NCBI GenBank assembly: GCA_008921705.1
Contig: VFFE01007631.1
Coordinates: 1,028,321 to 1,092,320, forward strand
Direction of reading: 5' to 3'
DNA from: Burhinus oedicnemus
Lineage: Eukaryota > Chordata > Aves > Charadriiformes > Burhinidae
Length of the DNA stretch: 64,000 nt
Below are positions 27,601-39,170 of this stretch, one piece after another. The position numbers and the translations under genes are program-made. Numbering within the stretch: the first letter of the stretch is position 1; every line of letters starts with the position of its first letter. Below the pieces are notes generated by a model, which was given only the letters and a program-made list of their open reading frames with translations, was not told the DNA's origin and made no database searches.

Positions 27601-30600
27601 GGAAATTACATAGTTGACAATCTCTGCTTCAAAAATCTTTTGACACTTTTTGTCTCAATTGCTATCCCTCTATAGCTGTGTGACTGCTCTTAATATCAGA
27701 GTAGCTCCCAGCATTCATTCTCATGTTCTTGGAGATGGGGATGAGACATGCGGAAGGTAAATTACTTAACCAACATAATACAGGAAACTGGTGGTGGATC
27801 CACTGCAATGTAGCCTTACACTCTTATTGTATTTTATTTTCTTCAAGTTTGACTCCAGATTTTGTTTAAACCTGTGTCATTGGGGGTGGTTACTACAGCC
27901 CCAAATTCCCTCCCTGTGTATGTAAACTCTGAGATAAGTCTAGTGATGTGTGGGGACAAGCTTTGACTAAATATGAGCACTGCAGATACCAAAAATATGT
28001 ATGACTGTCTACTTTAGTGTGTTAGATTGGATGAAGATGGCACTTCCGAAAGTGTCTCCCAGTTGTCCCTGTTGGAGAATATGTTTGGAAAAAGTGAACC
28101 AGATTCCTGCAAGATGAAACTAAGCAAAGATGTCAGCAGTGCACCTAGAGCACTTAAAAAGCTAATGACCGCTTACTCTGCGGTTAGGCCAGGCCTAGCA
28201 TAAAGTAAAGGTACTGGAATGGTTATGGAGGGAACACTGCCCTTCAAACCTGCTGCCTGACCTGCAGATCTACCTCTGCTGAGCTGCAGTACTTGCTAAT
28301 GCAAATATAAGTTTGTGAAGCCCTGTTGGAGGCCTTCTCTAAAGGCACTTTCATTTGGATTTACTAATATTTCTGTAATGTTTTTTCAGTGAGCCTGAGT
28401 TATATGTCTGTTTCTATTCTTTGTGAGCACTAAGATAAAAATCAGATTTTGGTTGATTTGTGTAGGGTATTCAAGCATTTGTTGCTCGTTGGCTGGGCTA
28501 TGTTGATGGTCACTTTTTGGATGCCTTTTATTTGGATACACTTAGCTGGAAGTCCTTACCAGGGAGGAAGAGTTAGCACACACTAGCTCTTCACGACATG
28601 GTTTGTTTGGGTCATCCAAGCTGCATGGTATGGTTTAAATGTTGTCCTCCCTCTTTGTCTTCCCATTTCCAGCGGGGTAACAGAAATATTCTGAACAAGC
28701 AAATGATTGCAATTAGAAAAAGCTGTTTAGTGTTCTACTAAAACTCATAAGATTTGGGTTTCTCAGATACTACCCAGGATGTCTGCCACAAATGTAAATG
28801 TGAATAACAAATCACTGAGTTGCAGTGAATGAATTCTTGTTAATAAGCAGTCTTGGTTTGTTTTTGTAATAAAACTTAGCCTTATGGATAGAATTTTGCT
28901 AAAATGAAGGCAATAAGGGGGTAAACACTTTCAAAATAAATTTTAGTGCTGTCCCTGCAGGATGCTGCTACATACTGGGAAGTCGAAAAATCCCTTCCAT
29001 TACCTCTCCCCTTCAAATCTTTTTAAAATCTTTTAAGAAAGAAATACCTCTAAATAACAGGCTGCAGAATAAAGCAAGAGAGTAGTTATTGTTATGTTAT
29101 TTGGAGGAAAAAGGGGTTATTTTCCTCTTACCCCTGTCTGATACTGCATATCATTAATGTCTGCTGGAAGAAGAAACCAGCAGGCGTCCAGCTCTTGCCC
29201 ATCTTCTGCTTTAAATTCATTTGGTCTCTCTCTTTAATTTCATTTCACTCATTCTTTTCCCTTTCTGCTCTTTCCACTAGGTTCTTTACTATCATCAGTT
29301 GGAGTGAGCAGGGCACACAGAACTATGGAATTCAGAGGAAATATCTATAAAACTCAAGGTGTAGTAGAGCAGCATCAGTGTTTTGCTTGATGGTAGTTGA
29401 GGAGATGGTAGGATGCACAGAACAGGCAGCAACAAAGTACCTTGTGTGAAGGATCCCTTGGGAACTGGTATCTGGGAATGAGACTTGCAAGCAAAGTTTC
29501 CTTCTCCACGCTCTCCTGTCCCAGGGCAAAGATTGTGCTAAGCCTTATCCTTGTGACTAGCGTACTCCAATTTTATAGTAATACCAAAGTTAGAACAACC
29601 TGTATACACTAAGATGTAAACTTTTGCCAGTGACAGTTTTTCAAATTTAATTTACACAAACTGTCTTGGGATGTCAAGTATTTTCAAATTTTACCATCTG
29701 CCTTGATTCTGTACTCAGTGTGTATGCACCTACCGTGTGTGGCAACTCACCGGGACAATTTATATAAACATGGTGGCTCTTGAGGCCTGAAATGGGAGGT
29801 TAAGCAGCACACTGAAACAGGGTAGCAGGTGGCAGCCTCTGGCTCTTGGGGTGAGTGAGGTTCTCTTTCCAGGGGGGTGAAAGCTTTAGGAACAAGAATA
29901 TAGAAAAACTAGGTCACTGGCAAGGATATTAATCCTTCTCGGAAAACTATTCTGGGTAAAGGTCAGGGAAAAACTTACTTTGTTTACCGATTATTTATGA
30001 AACCCCTAAAAAAAAAAAGTCAAGATGTACTGAGTCTAAATCTACCTTTGCAAGAATCTAGTGCTTTGGGGGGGGAGGTTAAGGAGGTCAGAAATAACAA
30101 CCACCACCACCCCAACCCTGGACCCTCTTTACTTGGAAATTGATTGATGATAATTAAGCTTTGTATCATTTATTGCTTTATACTTGTGCTGATCTTCTTT
30201 GCTGGATCAAGGTCTAGTTAAGAGATTTTAGCTTATATCCAGCTCTAAGCCAGTGGGCCCAGTGGTAAAGTTGAGGATTATTAACAAAAGCAGACTACCT
30301 GCTGTTCTGTACCTTAGAAATCAAATTTAAACCAACTACCAACCTTAAGATGGACTGATTTTTCTTTTCTTAGGCTTTGCATGTGCCTCAATACCGTATT
30401 TTGAAAATAGCTTGTCACCATATTCAGCAACTGAAGCTGAGCCCAGAGCTGGAAGTAAATGTACCAATGTGCAGGGATCCATAATGCTGGCTGCTGAGGC
30501 TGGAGAGCAGTGCAGCTCTTGTTTCTTGGCAAGAAATCATGTAGGTAATCAGCAGGGTCCCAGAAGGTCATCCTCCTTTAAGTGTTACCTAAAAGGCTTT

Positions 30601-33600
30601 TTGCTCTTTTCCTTTCCTCTGTTTGAATTGATCCTGTCCAACAGGGTCTGGCTTTGTACATAAATCCTTGCTAAGCTTTCAGACTGCACTCTGGCTGTGC
30701 TAAGTTGCCTCATACTTCTTGGTGTACAAAACTGAAAAGCTATTCCTGGTTGGAAAATGCTGATATTTACTAGAGCCGTGCCCCGAAAACAGTGGTTGGT
30801 ACAACATTGGAGCAGTCTGTGTCTGTAACAGCTGGTTCAGGCTCCTGTCTTGCCATGCTGTGTTGCTCCAGAATGGGAGCTGGAGTGGCTCGGCAGCACA
30901 GAGGACACGGGTGAAACTTGTGCCTCTAAATTAGTTGGTCATGGCTGAGAAATCCCACTCTGTTCCCAGTGTCAAGCAACATGAAGAGCAAGCCTCAGAA
31001 AAGATGGGCTGCTATGAGCTTGTGCTAGTTAAACCCTTTTCTTTGATGTATTGAGTTTTTAAAAGTAAATGAAACTCTTCTGTGTCCTGAAACTGAAGTG
31101 TATTCCCCAAAATTAACCTATTTGGCAAGATCCTGGACCTTGATATTGTGCTATTATGGAAAAGAACATCTAGGGAACTGGTTCAACTTAAGTTTTCAGT
31201 TTCCCAGATCTGTCCAATTTGGTATGTAACTAGTTCTGTAACCAACAAAACTCAGGAATCCTTTTTCCTTTCCTTCTTCCCTCTGTCTTATTAAGAAATC
31301 TTGTGTTTGGGTTTGCCAATATCTAACAGACTCTGACCTTCCTTTCCCAAGATCAGGGCTAAGGTGTCCCTTTTACTACCTGCTGGTAGAGAGTGTGTGG
31401 TTATAGATACGCTTGTAAGGTAAGCAAAAAATCCTTACATTAAGAATCTTTAATACCTGACCTTAAATTAAGTCTTAAATATTTGATCTTAGATTAATAA
31501 ATGTACTAAGCTTCCTCTTTCTGTTGACTGAAGAACCTTATGGTGAAGGAGGAGGAACTGCACATATGCTTAAGAACACCTTTTTAGTTGATTGGGATTT
31601 TAAGAAGAGTGAAAACTCTGAGATCATGTATAGCTTTTTGAATGGTTGGATCCGGAAAGCTTTGATGGGTAACAGACACGTGAAACTCACTATATTTACA
31701 TCATTCTATGACTTGTGTTCCTAAGCTTGGGATGATGAAGTGGTGTGTATGTATTTAGGTTAATGCAAAAATTTTTTTCATACTTCAAGGAAAATATTTC
31801 AAATAACCTGCAACATAAAGCATTGTGTTCTCTCTGAAAACACTGTTTCTAACTCTGAAACCAGCCAGAGACAGCTAGGTGCAGCACTATGATCAAAACT
31901 GCTTTTGACTTTGGTCAGAGTAGGCTTTCACAGGATAAATGAGTGTTTGACTTAGTAACACTGGACCAAACCTCCTCTTATTTGGGAAGTGACATGGCAA
32001 CTTTCATATCCACTCGGATTAGACGGGCACTTTTGTTGCAAGGTCACATCACAAAGGCATATACAGAATAAACTATGTGTTGTTCAATTTATCTATGTCA
32101 GGAGGACAGAAAAAGAAGCTAACCCTGCTAGAACTTGATCCAGTTGTGTTTTCACACCCAGGTACTGCAGTTCTAGTAATGAGACCCCTGTGCTCCTGGG
32201 GATAATGGGTGTCAGCGTGATTCTTCTCTAACTGGCCCCAAATGCTTTTTTTTGAAGAGATGTAATGGTTCAATAGACCTGCATCAGGATGTGAAGTGAG
32301 GAGTGGCAGCATTTTGCCTCGCTTGAAACCCTGATGTTTCTGAATATTTCAGCTGCTTCCTCTGCATAAATGGAAATAGGAGATGTTAATGTATATGGTG
32401 GTTGCAAAAATTAATTGCTGTTATGTGTAAAGATGAAAAGAGCCATGTGAGTGCTGAGTAGTGTTGTAGACTGTGTGAAGGAAGCTGAGAACCTAGAAAG
32501 AGGATGCTAGGTTTAAAAAAAACCCACAACAAAAACCTGAGGATAAACAGTATATACTACTGCATCTTTCATAGTTAGAGCAAGACATTAAAAATACTAA
32601 CAGAAAAAAGTATTATGGTAGTTATGTTTAAACACTTCAAAGTCATGTGTACACTGCTTCTAGCATTCAGAAACTGGGCTTCATAAACACTAACTGCAAT
32701 TGTAGGTCTCATGTGGAACTGAGTCCAAAATTAAGAAACAGACCAAAATATTCAAATATCACCTATGGCAAGAACCATGTGCAACACTTCAGTAATATAG
32801 ATGCATTTTTTTATGCTAGTGTTTCTTATTTGGAAATAGCTGCCTTCAGGGAGCATGACGTAGGAAGTTGAGAATACCCCTGTTTTTTGGACTGTTGCTA
32901 GTGGGTTTATTGTTTTTGGTGCACATCCTTCTTATCTATATGAATGAAAGCTGAAATTCTTGTCCAAGTCTAGAATGGTGTCCCTCTGTTGCATTAACAA
33001 ATGGCAGCCTGATGGAGTGACAAATAATTTATGAACTTGGGATATTGATTTTTCTTCAGTGCTTATAGGAAATTATACTCTTGTGGCTTCAAGAAATAAT
33101 TGGTCCAATTTAATCGCGTAAAAATTATAGTCCTTTTTAATTCTTTTCAAATGGAACTTTAATGACCACTGGGTGTGTTACAGAACAGAGCAGAAGAGAA
33201 GGGTGTCTGCATGGTCTGAAGAAATAGGAGAGCCAGAAACAGCAGGTTTTACAGGTCTAACAAAAGTGACCACTATAGCAGTGGTTTTGAATGAATGCTA
33301 ATGGAGGTTTGTCCGATCACAAATCGGCATTTCCACAGGAAAATATTCCAAATTCTAATAAAACCACTTTATACTACAATGCAGGTTAGTGGGACAGAGT
33401 GGCTGGCATATTAGGAAAAAATGTTCTATTTGTAAAACTTGACTGAATAGAAGGTGAGTTTTGTTCTAATGCAATGTAATGCTCTTTTTAGTATACTGGT
33501 CTTCTCTGTAAGCTCTGCATCTGGGAGAAGGGGGGAAGAACTGAAGTAGGGGAAGGAAGCAATTTCAGTAACTTCACCAAAAATAAGCCTAAATTTTTCT

Positions 33601-35290
33601 CTTTAGGGAGGGAAAAACACCCTAGTCCTTGATCAGCATATTCCATAATGTTTCTGACTGATTCTACTACTACTATTTCTATCTGTAAGAGAGTATCTCT
33701 TGAATTTGGACGTGAAGCTGATGTCCATTCTGCCCATCTGTAGCAGGAACAAAACAAATACTCACTATTTAAAAGTGGAAAAAAAATTTCAGCACTAATA
33801 ATGAGATGGTATTCATAATAACTTCTACTGGTGATCCCTGTAATACTAACTGTAGGCTTAATGTGGCATGTTAAATGGTAAAGTGATGCCTGGTGTTAGC
33901 TTGAGGCTGAGAGTTGCAGAGTATCTCAAAACATTTTCCAGGGAAACAAACTAGATCCATGAACTGTGAGAAAGGCAAACAAGCAAAATGTCTTTATGTA
34001 ATATTGTCTACCACCAGCCTGGGCACTCAAAATATTACATCTAGGTTTTAATCCGAAGTGCTGCCTGTCGGGGAGGTTAGCTGTATGTGAATAGCTGCAC
34101 TATCTTAGGGGCGTAGCCTGCTAAGGGGATATGCTGAATGTCAACATTTTCTGCCCATATGCCATAGAGAATGTCCAGGTCTTCTGAGAAGTGTGTGGCA
34201 CTCTCGGTGTCCTTTGGACAGCTTACTGCTGTGTCAAATTTGTGGTAAATTTGGCCTTAAATTAGCATGGTGATAACATGCACATTAAGACCAGCATTCA
34301 TAGTTGGTGGTTCATTTTAGATGGTTGAAGGGGAAGGTTTTTTTCTCCTTCTTGGGACTCCGGAGTTGTCCTCACCTGTTGCTCGCCAACACAAAAGCTG
34401 TGAAGTAAGTTTTGGTTATTCTGTTCAAAGCATGATACTGTTCCTCCTGCTGTACCAGGGACTTTCTGTGGTGGCTATGCTGGATATAATGTCCTGTTTC
34501 TAGATGTGATTAAGTCTGCAGGTTTCTAGTTCAAAACACTGATAATGGCTGGACAAGAATGGTCCTCTTGACTGTTTTATTCAAAACTCACCCTAGGTAT
34601 TATTAAAAATGCTATAAATATAGAATGCATATACATGCTACACTTCAACATGCATTTTATGACCACCAAGCATTCACTTTATGATTGAGGTAATAATAAT
34701 TTTATTAAATATAATATTATGGGTTTTTATTCTGTTTTGAGGCACAGACACATGCAAATAACTTGTATTAGCATTTTTATGAGTGATATTTCAATGGCAA
34801 GCTTATTAATAAATCCCTGGGTAGTGCTCAGGCTGATAACATAGTTACATGTACCCTTTTATTTGGGCAGCTAATGAATTTTTTTTCCCTAGTAGTCAAT
34901 TCTGAATTGATGAGAGATTAGGAACAAACAGGACGTGGCTGTGGAATGCCTAAAGCTATACTTTGTTGTTAAATTGCCAGTTCAGATCTGTTTTGGGCTG
35001 GGTGGTGACAGTGACCAAAGATCACTTTGTCAGATGCCTTACTGGCGTATGTGAAATAAGATCTTAATGTGTCCTGCAGCGTAGGCACTCAGGAAGGGGC
35101 AGAGGCAGAGGGAGGTCCATGAGCATGCTCTGTTCTACTTTCTGCCTAAATACCTTGTTTCTTCTGGAAGATGGCCTTGCTTTCACACAGAAGCAAGGTT
35201 CGTGATGGCAGGTCCTGTGGCAGCATGTGGTATGTAATACAGGTTGGAGCACAGTGTGTGTGGGAAGTTGATACAGTTATAATTTAGCAA
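21621..35290. other. Long non-coding stretch, nothing recognised
   Basis: Nearly 14 kb without an identifiable exon, RNA gene or CR1 fragment that I can support. A perfect 12-bp palindrome, GAACTTAAGTTC, lies at 27403-27414. An AT-rich segment at about 34590-34830 contains an ATGCAAAT octamer and several homeodomain-like TAAT/ATTA words. It is a place to look for a conserved non-coding element, but conservation cannot be judged from one genome. Confidence 0.5.
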
Positions 35291-35296
35291 TTTATT
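35291..35296 (-). promoter_or_regulatory. AATAAA polyadenylation-type signal on the minus strand
   Basis: The plus-strand TTTATT reads AATAAA on the minus strand, 21 bases after the TAA that ends the open minus-strand frame at 35318-35638. AATAAA is common by chance in AT-rich DNA, so it only has meaning if the frame above is a real exon. Confidence 0.2.
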
Positions 35297-35317
35297 GCCA
35301 GTGAAAAGGAAAAGAAA

Positions 35318-35638
35318 TTATTTGCTTGGGCACAGAGGTGGACCATCTTTGTAATCCCAAACAACACTGGGTCTGGGGAAAACATTGCTTTCCTCTGTAA
35401 GCAACACACTGGGGCGTAGCTGTTGGGAGTCCAGCTCAAAGCACAGCCGGTGCAGGTCGTGCTGGGGGATGGCTGAGAGCACCAAGCTGGGGCTGGCACA
35501 CTGCTTGCTGCCAGTGCCAGTAATGTGCCACAGCAGGGAAGTGGGAGAGGTCCGGAACAGTGGTGCAGAGTGGGTGGATGCTGGGTGACTTGTGGCAGGG
35601 AGGGAACAGGTGACTGAAGGGAAGATCTGAGGTGGAAC
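35318..35638 (-). other. Open minus-strand frame with downstream AATAAA; possible terminal exon or pseudogene
   Basis: Reading leftwards, 106 codons stay open from just after a TGA (35639-35641) to a TAA at 35318-35320. The frame has no early ATG, so it could only be an internal or terminal exon. A polypyrimidine stretch ending CTTCAG near the upstream end could act as a splice acceptor. The C-terminal half (around SLVLSAIPQHDLHRLCFELD) has a natural-looking composition, but I do not recognise the protein. Against it: the patch is GC-rich, a second minus frame of 120 codons and a plus frame of 67 codons overlap it, and low stop density alone could explain all of them. Confidence 0.18.
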
Positions 35639-35649
35639 TCAAACACCTG

Positions 35650-35755
35650 GACCTTGCTCTTTCTTCAGTCTCCCTGTCTGTGCCCCTGGTTATTTAAATA
35701 TAAATGCTTTGGAGTCTTGAAAATGTTCTATATAATGGTAAGGTTATGAGGGGAA
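35650..35755 (+). repeat. Possible ancient L3/CR1-like 3' end
   Basis: TTCTTCAGTCTCCCTGTCTG, followed by an A/T-rich gap and then ATGCTTTGGAGTCTTGAAAATG with CTATATAA, follows the layout of old L3/CR1-related tails, which have 'tcagtttccccatctgtaaaatg' and then 'gcgctttgagatc...gctatataa'. The match is diverged and partial, so this is inference from remembered consensus layout. Confidence 0.35.
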
Positions 35756-37019
35756 TATTATATCAGGTCTTCTAAATGTGCCGTAAAAGCTGTTGAGGTG
35801 TCTAGCTGCAGCCCTGAATTAGCAAAACCCCTAGAGCTGAGACTCTATTTAATAAAGTGCTTGTGAACACAATTCACTAACATCAATGGTGCTGAAGAAT
35901 GCTTGCAAACACTCTGCATGTACAACTTGTAAATTCCATAAAGTTACAGATATCCACTACGTAGCCTGGTAACTTGTTCTCTTTCTAGGCTGGTTTGTTT
36001 CTTTGCTTGAGAGTGTGGATCCCCCACACTGGAGAGGAACCAGGGTTTACTGTTCAATCAGAAAACTTTATTTTTCTGGAGACAGTGTTGATCTCCTGGA
36101 CTGTTATGTTATCTGTCACTGTCTAATCACAGAAAATCTGTTGCTTGTACAGCAGAGCCTGAATGAGACTCTTAAAGGTAAGATGCTGTGTGTGACACTG
36201 TGTGGAAGAGGGTTTCGGTTGGCATTTGGCATGTGACTGATTAAACTCTGAGGAAAAAGACAAGTCTGCTTAGCCTAGCTAGGAGACAGTGGAAAGAAAT
36301 AGCCAAAGGGCATAGATTTTTTTTTTTTTTCCATCTTAGCATTACATAATTAGACCAGATTTGATTACAAAACAATGGTGGACATCTGTGAATTAACAGG
36401 CAATATATTACTGCTTTGAGCTACTTACGGTGATATTCTGGACAGAAAGGCCAGAAAGATGATTATAATCCTTACCCCTGCTCCTTTGCTTTCTGTGGAG
36501 CAACTGGCCAAAAAGATAATTAGCTAACTGTTTCTTACCAAAAAACCAGACTGAGGATCTGTGTACCAGACACAAATGAAGGTCTGCTGTTCCCGTACCT
36601 GCCACTTATACTCTGTCTATCAGTTTGGAGACTACCCAGACTTCATACACAGGCCCGTGCTGTGGCTTGTTAGGGAATACTTTTCCTTTCTGCCTTTTCA
36701 GTTTTCAGCTTTGTCTTAAGATTCCAGTTGTGGCCTTGCTGTTGAATGTCTGAGAGAGTTTAGCCTAATACATAGTGACATTTCCCAGAAAATATAGCTG
36801 GTTATCACGATCCTAGAATGTATGTGCTTCTTGGCAGTTGTCTGGTTGCTACTTCATGGAGATCAAATGGAAAAGGGGAAGGAGAAATGACAGTTTGGAG
36901 TCTCCCCTTTTCCCGCCTCCCTACATGTTCCTTCTGCTTGTTTGAGAGCCCCAGACAGCATGCAGGAAAGTTTTTCCTGGGCTGATAAAACAAGACCCTC
37001 AAGTGTGAAAAAAGAGATG
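35756..37019. other. Non-coding stretch, nothing recognised
   Basis: No exon, RNA gene or repeat family that I can name. A short A/T run lies near 36319. Open frames at 36003-36236 and 36408-36605 show no protein features. Confidence 0.5.
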
Positions 37020-37165
37020 GCATGGGTTGGAAAGGACCTTAAAGATCATCTAGTTCTAGCCCCCCTGTCATGGGCAGCGTCACCTTCCGCTAGACCAGTT
37101 TGCTCAAAGCCCCATCCAACCTGGCCCTGAACACTTCCAGGGATGGGGCATCTATACTTTGGCAG
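37020..37165 (-). mobile_element. CR1 LINE 3' end fragment, minus orientation
   Basis: The stretch GGGTTGGAAAGGACCTTAAA, followed by GATCATCTAGTTC, a run of C, TTGCTCAAAGCCCCATCCAA and AACACTTCCAGGGATGGGGC, is the reverse complement of the avian CR1 3' untranslated tail. Only about 145 bases remain and similarity fades after the GGGGCATC word. This is the usual severely 5'-truncated state of CR1 insertions in birds. The expected TCATAGAAT terminal word at the outer end is eroded. A few substitutions from the usual form suggest moderate age. Confidence 0.9.
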
Positions 37166-37744
37166 AGGTTGACACTTGGACAGCAAAGCTAGTCCTCTAC
37201 TATTTGACTACTGCTGGATATGTACTGTAACCTGAGGCCCCTTATAACTTGTTTTTTATAAAACTGACTGCTGCCCTTCTGTAGGAGTGAAGAGAAAGAT
37301 GTCCAAGGTGGATAAAAGATGACGGTGTAAACAAGTGGTTCCATTAGACAAGAAGCAGCAGCAACTGAAATATCAAGGGATGGTGCTCAGGTATGGTAAT
37401 GACTCCATATATGCTGTAACAAAAGCCAATGACAGTTGCAGTTACTGGGAGAAGGGTACAGATGTGAAAGAGCAAATTCTCCTCTACAGATGGAGAGAGC
37501 ATGGACTAATGGTGCCAAGGAAGGTGGCAGGACCGGGAGGCAGATATATGAGGGTTGGGACAGCTGAAGAGGAATGGGATGTAAATGATTTGATCAATTG
37601 GCTCCTAGGGATGAAGGGTTTTATGACAAAGCTGGGCAAAATGAGGTTTGGGTAGTTGGTGGATCTTGGAGGAAAGTGCTGGTAGCAGGTGGGCTAACAG
37701 CAATTAAGGAGAACTGATTGTGTGAGTGAGGCAAATGGAAGTAC
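37166..37744. other. Non-coding stretch with one unrecognised 106-codon open frame
   Basis: An open frame at 37335-37655 starts at GTG and ends TAG near the poly-G run. Its translation is hydrophilic with no domain I recognise. There is no upstream ATG or splice evidence, and I regard it as chance. Confidence 0.4.
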
Positions 37745-37768
37745 GGGGGGGGGGGGGGGGGGGGGGGG
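37745..37768. repeat. Homopolymer run of 24 G
   Basis: Twenty-four consecutive G residues, followed by AGAGGGAAA. Runs of this length are rare, unstable, and able to form G-quadruplexes. They are also error-prone in sequencing, so the exact length should not be trusted. Confidence 0.95.
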
Positions 37769-38653
37769 AGAGGGAAATGACCGCAAGGATGAGTGTGGGC
37801 TAGAAAAACCAGGGTGCTGTCATCCATGTGATCCTGAGTCAGTCTCTCTCTTCCCAAGCTGTCATATAGATATTCCTTTGTCTCTTCCTCTATAATGAGC
37901 TCTGCCAAGAAGACCGAGCTTGATTTTTATTACAGTTTAAGCCAGGAAAATTAACATTTTAAAACAGAAACCTTTGAATATGTAAGACAAAATAGGGATA
38001 AAAAGGGATTGTGAATCGCTCTTCCCCGTGTCCCTGTATCCTTCCAGGGAAGGCTTAGTTTCATTCAGCTCTACTGCTGGGTGAATTTCAGCAGATGCTG
38101 GTCAACCCTGCCTGGTCCCTGGCTCATCAGAGGCCAGACTATGGGTCTGCTCTTAGTCTTGCTCCTGCTGCCGGCTGTGCCGAGTCCTGCTCAGGCCATG
38201 GGATAACTCGGGCAGGAAGGGACCCTGGGAGGTGTCTTGCCCAAACCCCCAGCTCGGAGCAGCATCTGCTGTGAGGGCAGGCCCGGAGGCTGCTCAGGGC
38301 TTGGCCCAGGTGTCTGGAAAAACTCCGAGGATGGAGCCTGCATGGCCTCAGCCTGCTCTGTTGCCTCCCAGCCCTTGCTGGGAAAAAGTTTTTTGTGCTT
38401 GTGTCCCTGTCGCAGGCTGGTGGCTCTGCTCGTCCCAGGCAGTAGACGTCTCTCCTGTCACGCAGGGCCCTGTGGACCTCTGTAAGGAAGCGTAGCCGGC
38501 GCCGCGGGGAGCGTACTCCCAAAACCAGAGCAAGCGGCCGGCACTCGCCCCGCAGGGTGTCGGGCAGGGCAGTGGGTGGCAGCCCCGGCTGGGGTGCGCC
38601 TTTGCCGCATCTCATGGGCCGCTTCCGGAGACACCGCTCACCGCCGGGCCGGT

Positions 38654-38665
38654 TAGCTCAGTTGG
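38654..38665 (+). promoter_or_regulatory. Pol III internal A box of tRNA-Ile
   Basis: TAGCTCAGTTGG fits the A-box consensus TRGCNNAGYNGG exactly and covers the D-arm. With the B box it forms the TFIIIC binding site. Confidence 0.95.
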
Positions 38666-38698
38666 TTAGAGCGTGGTGCTAATAACGCCAAGGTCGCG

Positions 38699-38709
38699 GG
38701 TTCGATCCC
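38699..38709 (+). promoter_or_regulatory. Pol III internal B box of tRNA-Ile
   Basis: GGTTCGATCCC matches the B-box consensus GGTTCGANTCC at all but one position and covers the T-arm. Its spacing from the A box is normal for an intronless tRNA gene. Confidence 0.95.
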
Positions 38710-38724
38710 CGTACGGGCCATCGC

Positions 38725-38729
38725 TTTTT
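38725..38729 (+). terminator. Pol III terminator (T5)
   Basis: Five consecutive T residues begin four bases after the discriminator base. They give a short 3' trailer for RNase Z removal. Runs of four or more T on the coding strand suffice for vertebrate Pol III termination. Confidence 0.9.
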
Positions 38730-39170
38730 GCTCGCCCGGACCCTGGGGCGCTGCGGGCAGGCCGGGCCGCGCTGTAGGCCGCGGGGGGTGGCGGCGCGGG
38801 AGGGCGCAGAAGCCGGGCGGGGGAAGCCGAGGTTTTCGGGGAGGGAGGGTCGGGCCTCACCCGGGAGCCCTTCTGCGGTGAGGCGTCGGGAGAAGAGCCG
38901 GGGAAGGTTTGTTTTCCCCTTCGGTTCCCCTGAGGCGGAGAGCAGGATGCTGAGGGGGCGGGCGGCCCAGCAGGGCGGGGAGATGGTGCGGGAGGGGAGA
39001 GCTGCGGGAGGGGCCTGTGCTGAAGGGGAGGGGGGCGGCAAGAGCGCCGCCTGGGCAAGTGGCTTAAGCTGGGCTTCAGGGGGCCCATCGAGGGATGCAG
39101 AGATGAGCTGGGGGAAAGCAAGCGACCGTGAGAGGTGGCGAAAGTCAACGCGGAGCCCCGAAGGATAGAG

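Larger units (their letters stand above)
38647..38720 (+). tRNA. tRNA-Ile (anticodon AAT)
   Basis: A complete 74-base cloverleaf. The parts are a 7-bp acceptor stem, a D-stem GCTC/GAGC, an anticodon stem TGGTG/CGCCA with loop CTAATAA, a 5-base variable loop AGGTC, a T-arm GCGGG/CCCGT with loop TTCGATC, and discriminator A. The anticodon AAT is at 38681-38683; A34 would be deaminated to inosine to read ATT, ATC and ATA isoleucine codons. There is no intron and no encoded CCA. The acceptor stem has one G-G opposition (38651 with 38715). From memory the same opposition occurs in many vertebrate tRNA-Ile(AAT) genes, so I do not read it as decay. Both internal promoter boxes and a downstream T5 terminator are intact. 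It is alone in this window, with no other tRNA nearby, and should be expressed by RNA polymerase III. Confidence 0.98.
38150..39170. promoter_or_regulatory. CpG island around the tRNA-Ile gene
   Basis: This is the only clear CpG island in the window. CpG is frequent from about 38150 and dense between about 38480 and 39010. GC-box words occur at about 38813-38822 (GGGCGGGGGA), 38954-38962 (GGGGGCGGG) and 38973-38980. The island surrounds the tRNA gene but reaches some 450 bases beyond its terminator, further than a Pol III gene needs, so a Pol II promoter or a non-coding first exon may lie within it. The long open frames read across it on both strands (up to 205 codons) are proline/arginine-rich artefacts of high GC. 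The minus-strand ones end inside the tRNA gene and there read as antisense tRNA, giving peptides of the GDRTRDLGVI type. Confidence 0.85.

Noticed and set aside
37335..37655. 106-codon plus-strand open frame next to the poly-G run
   Set aside because: Begins at GTG, with no known domain and no exon signals.
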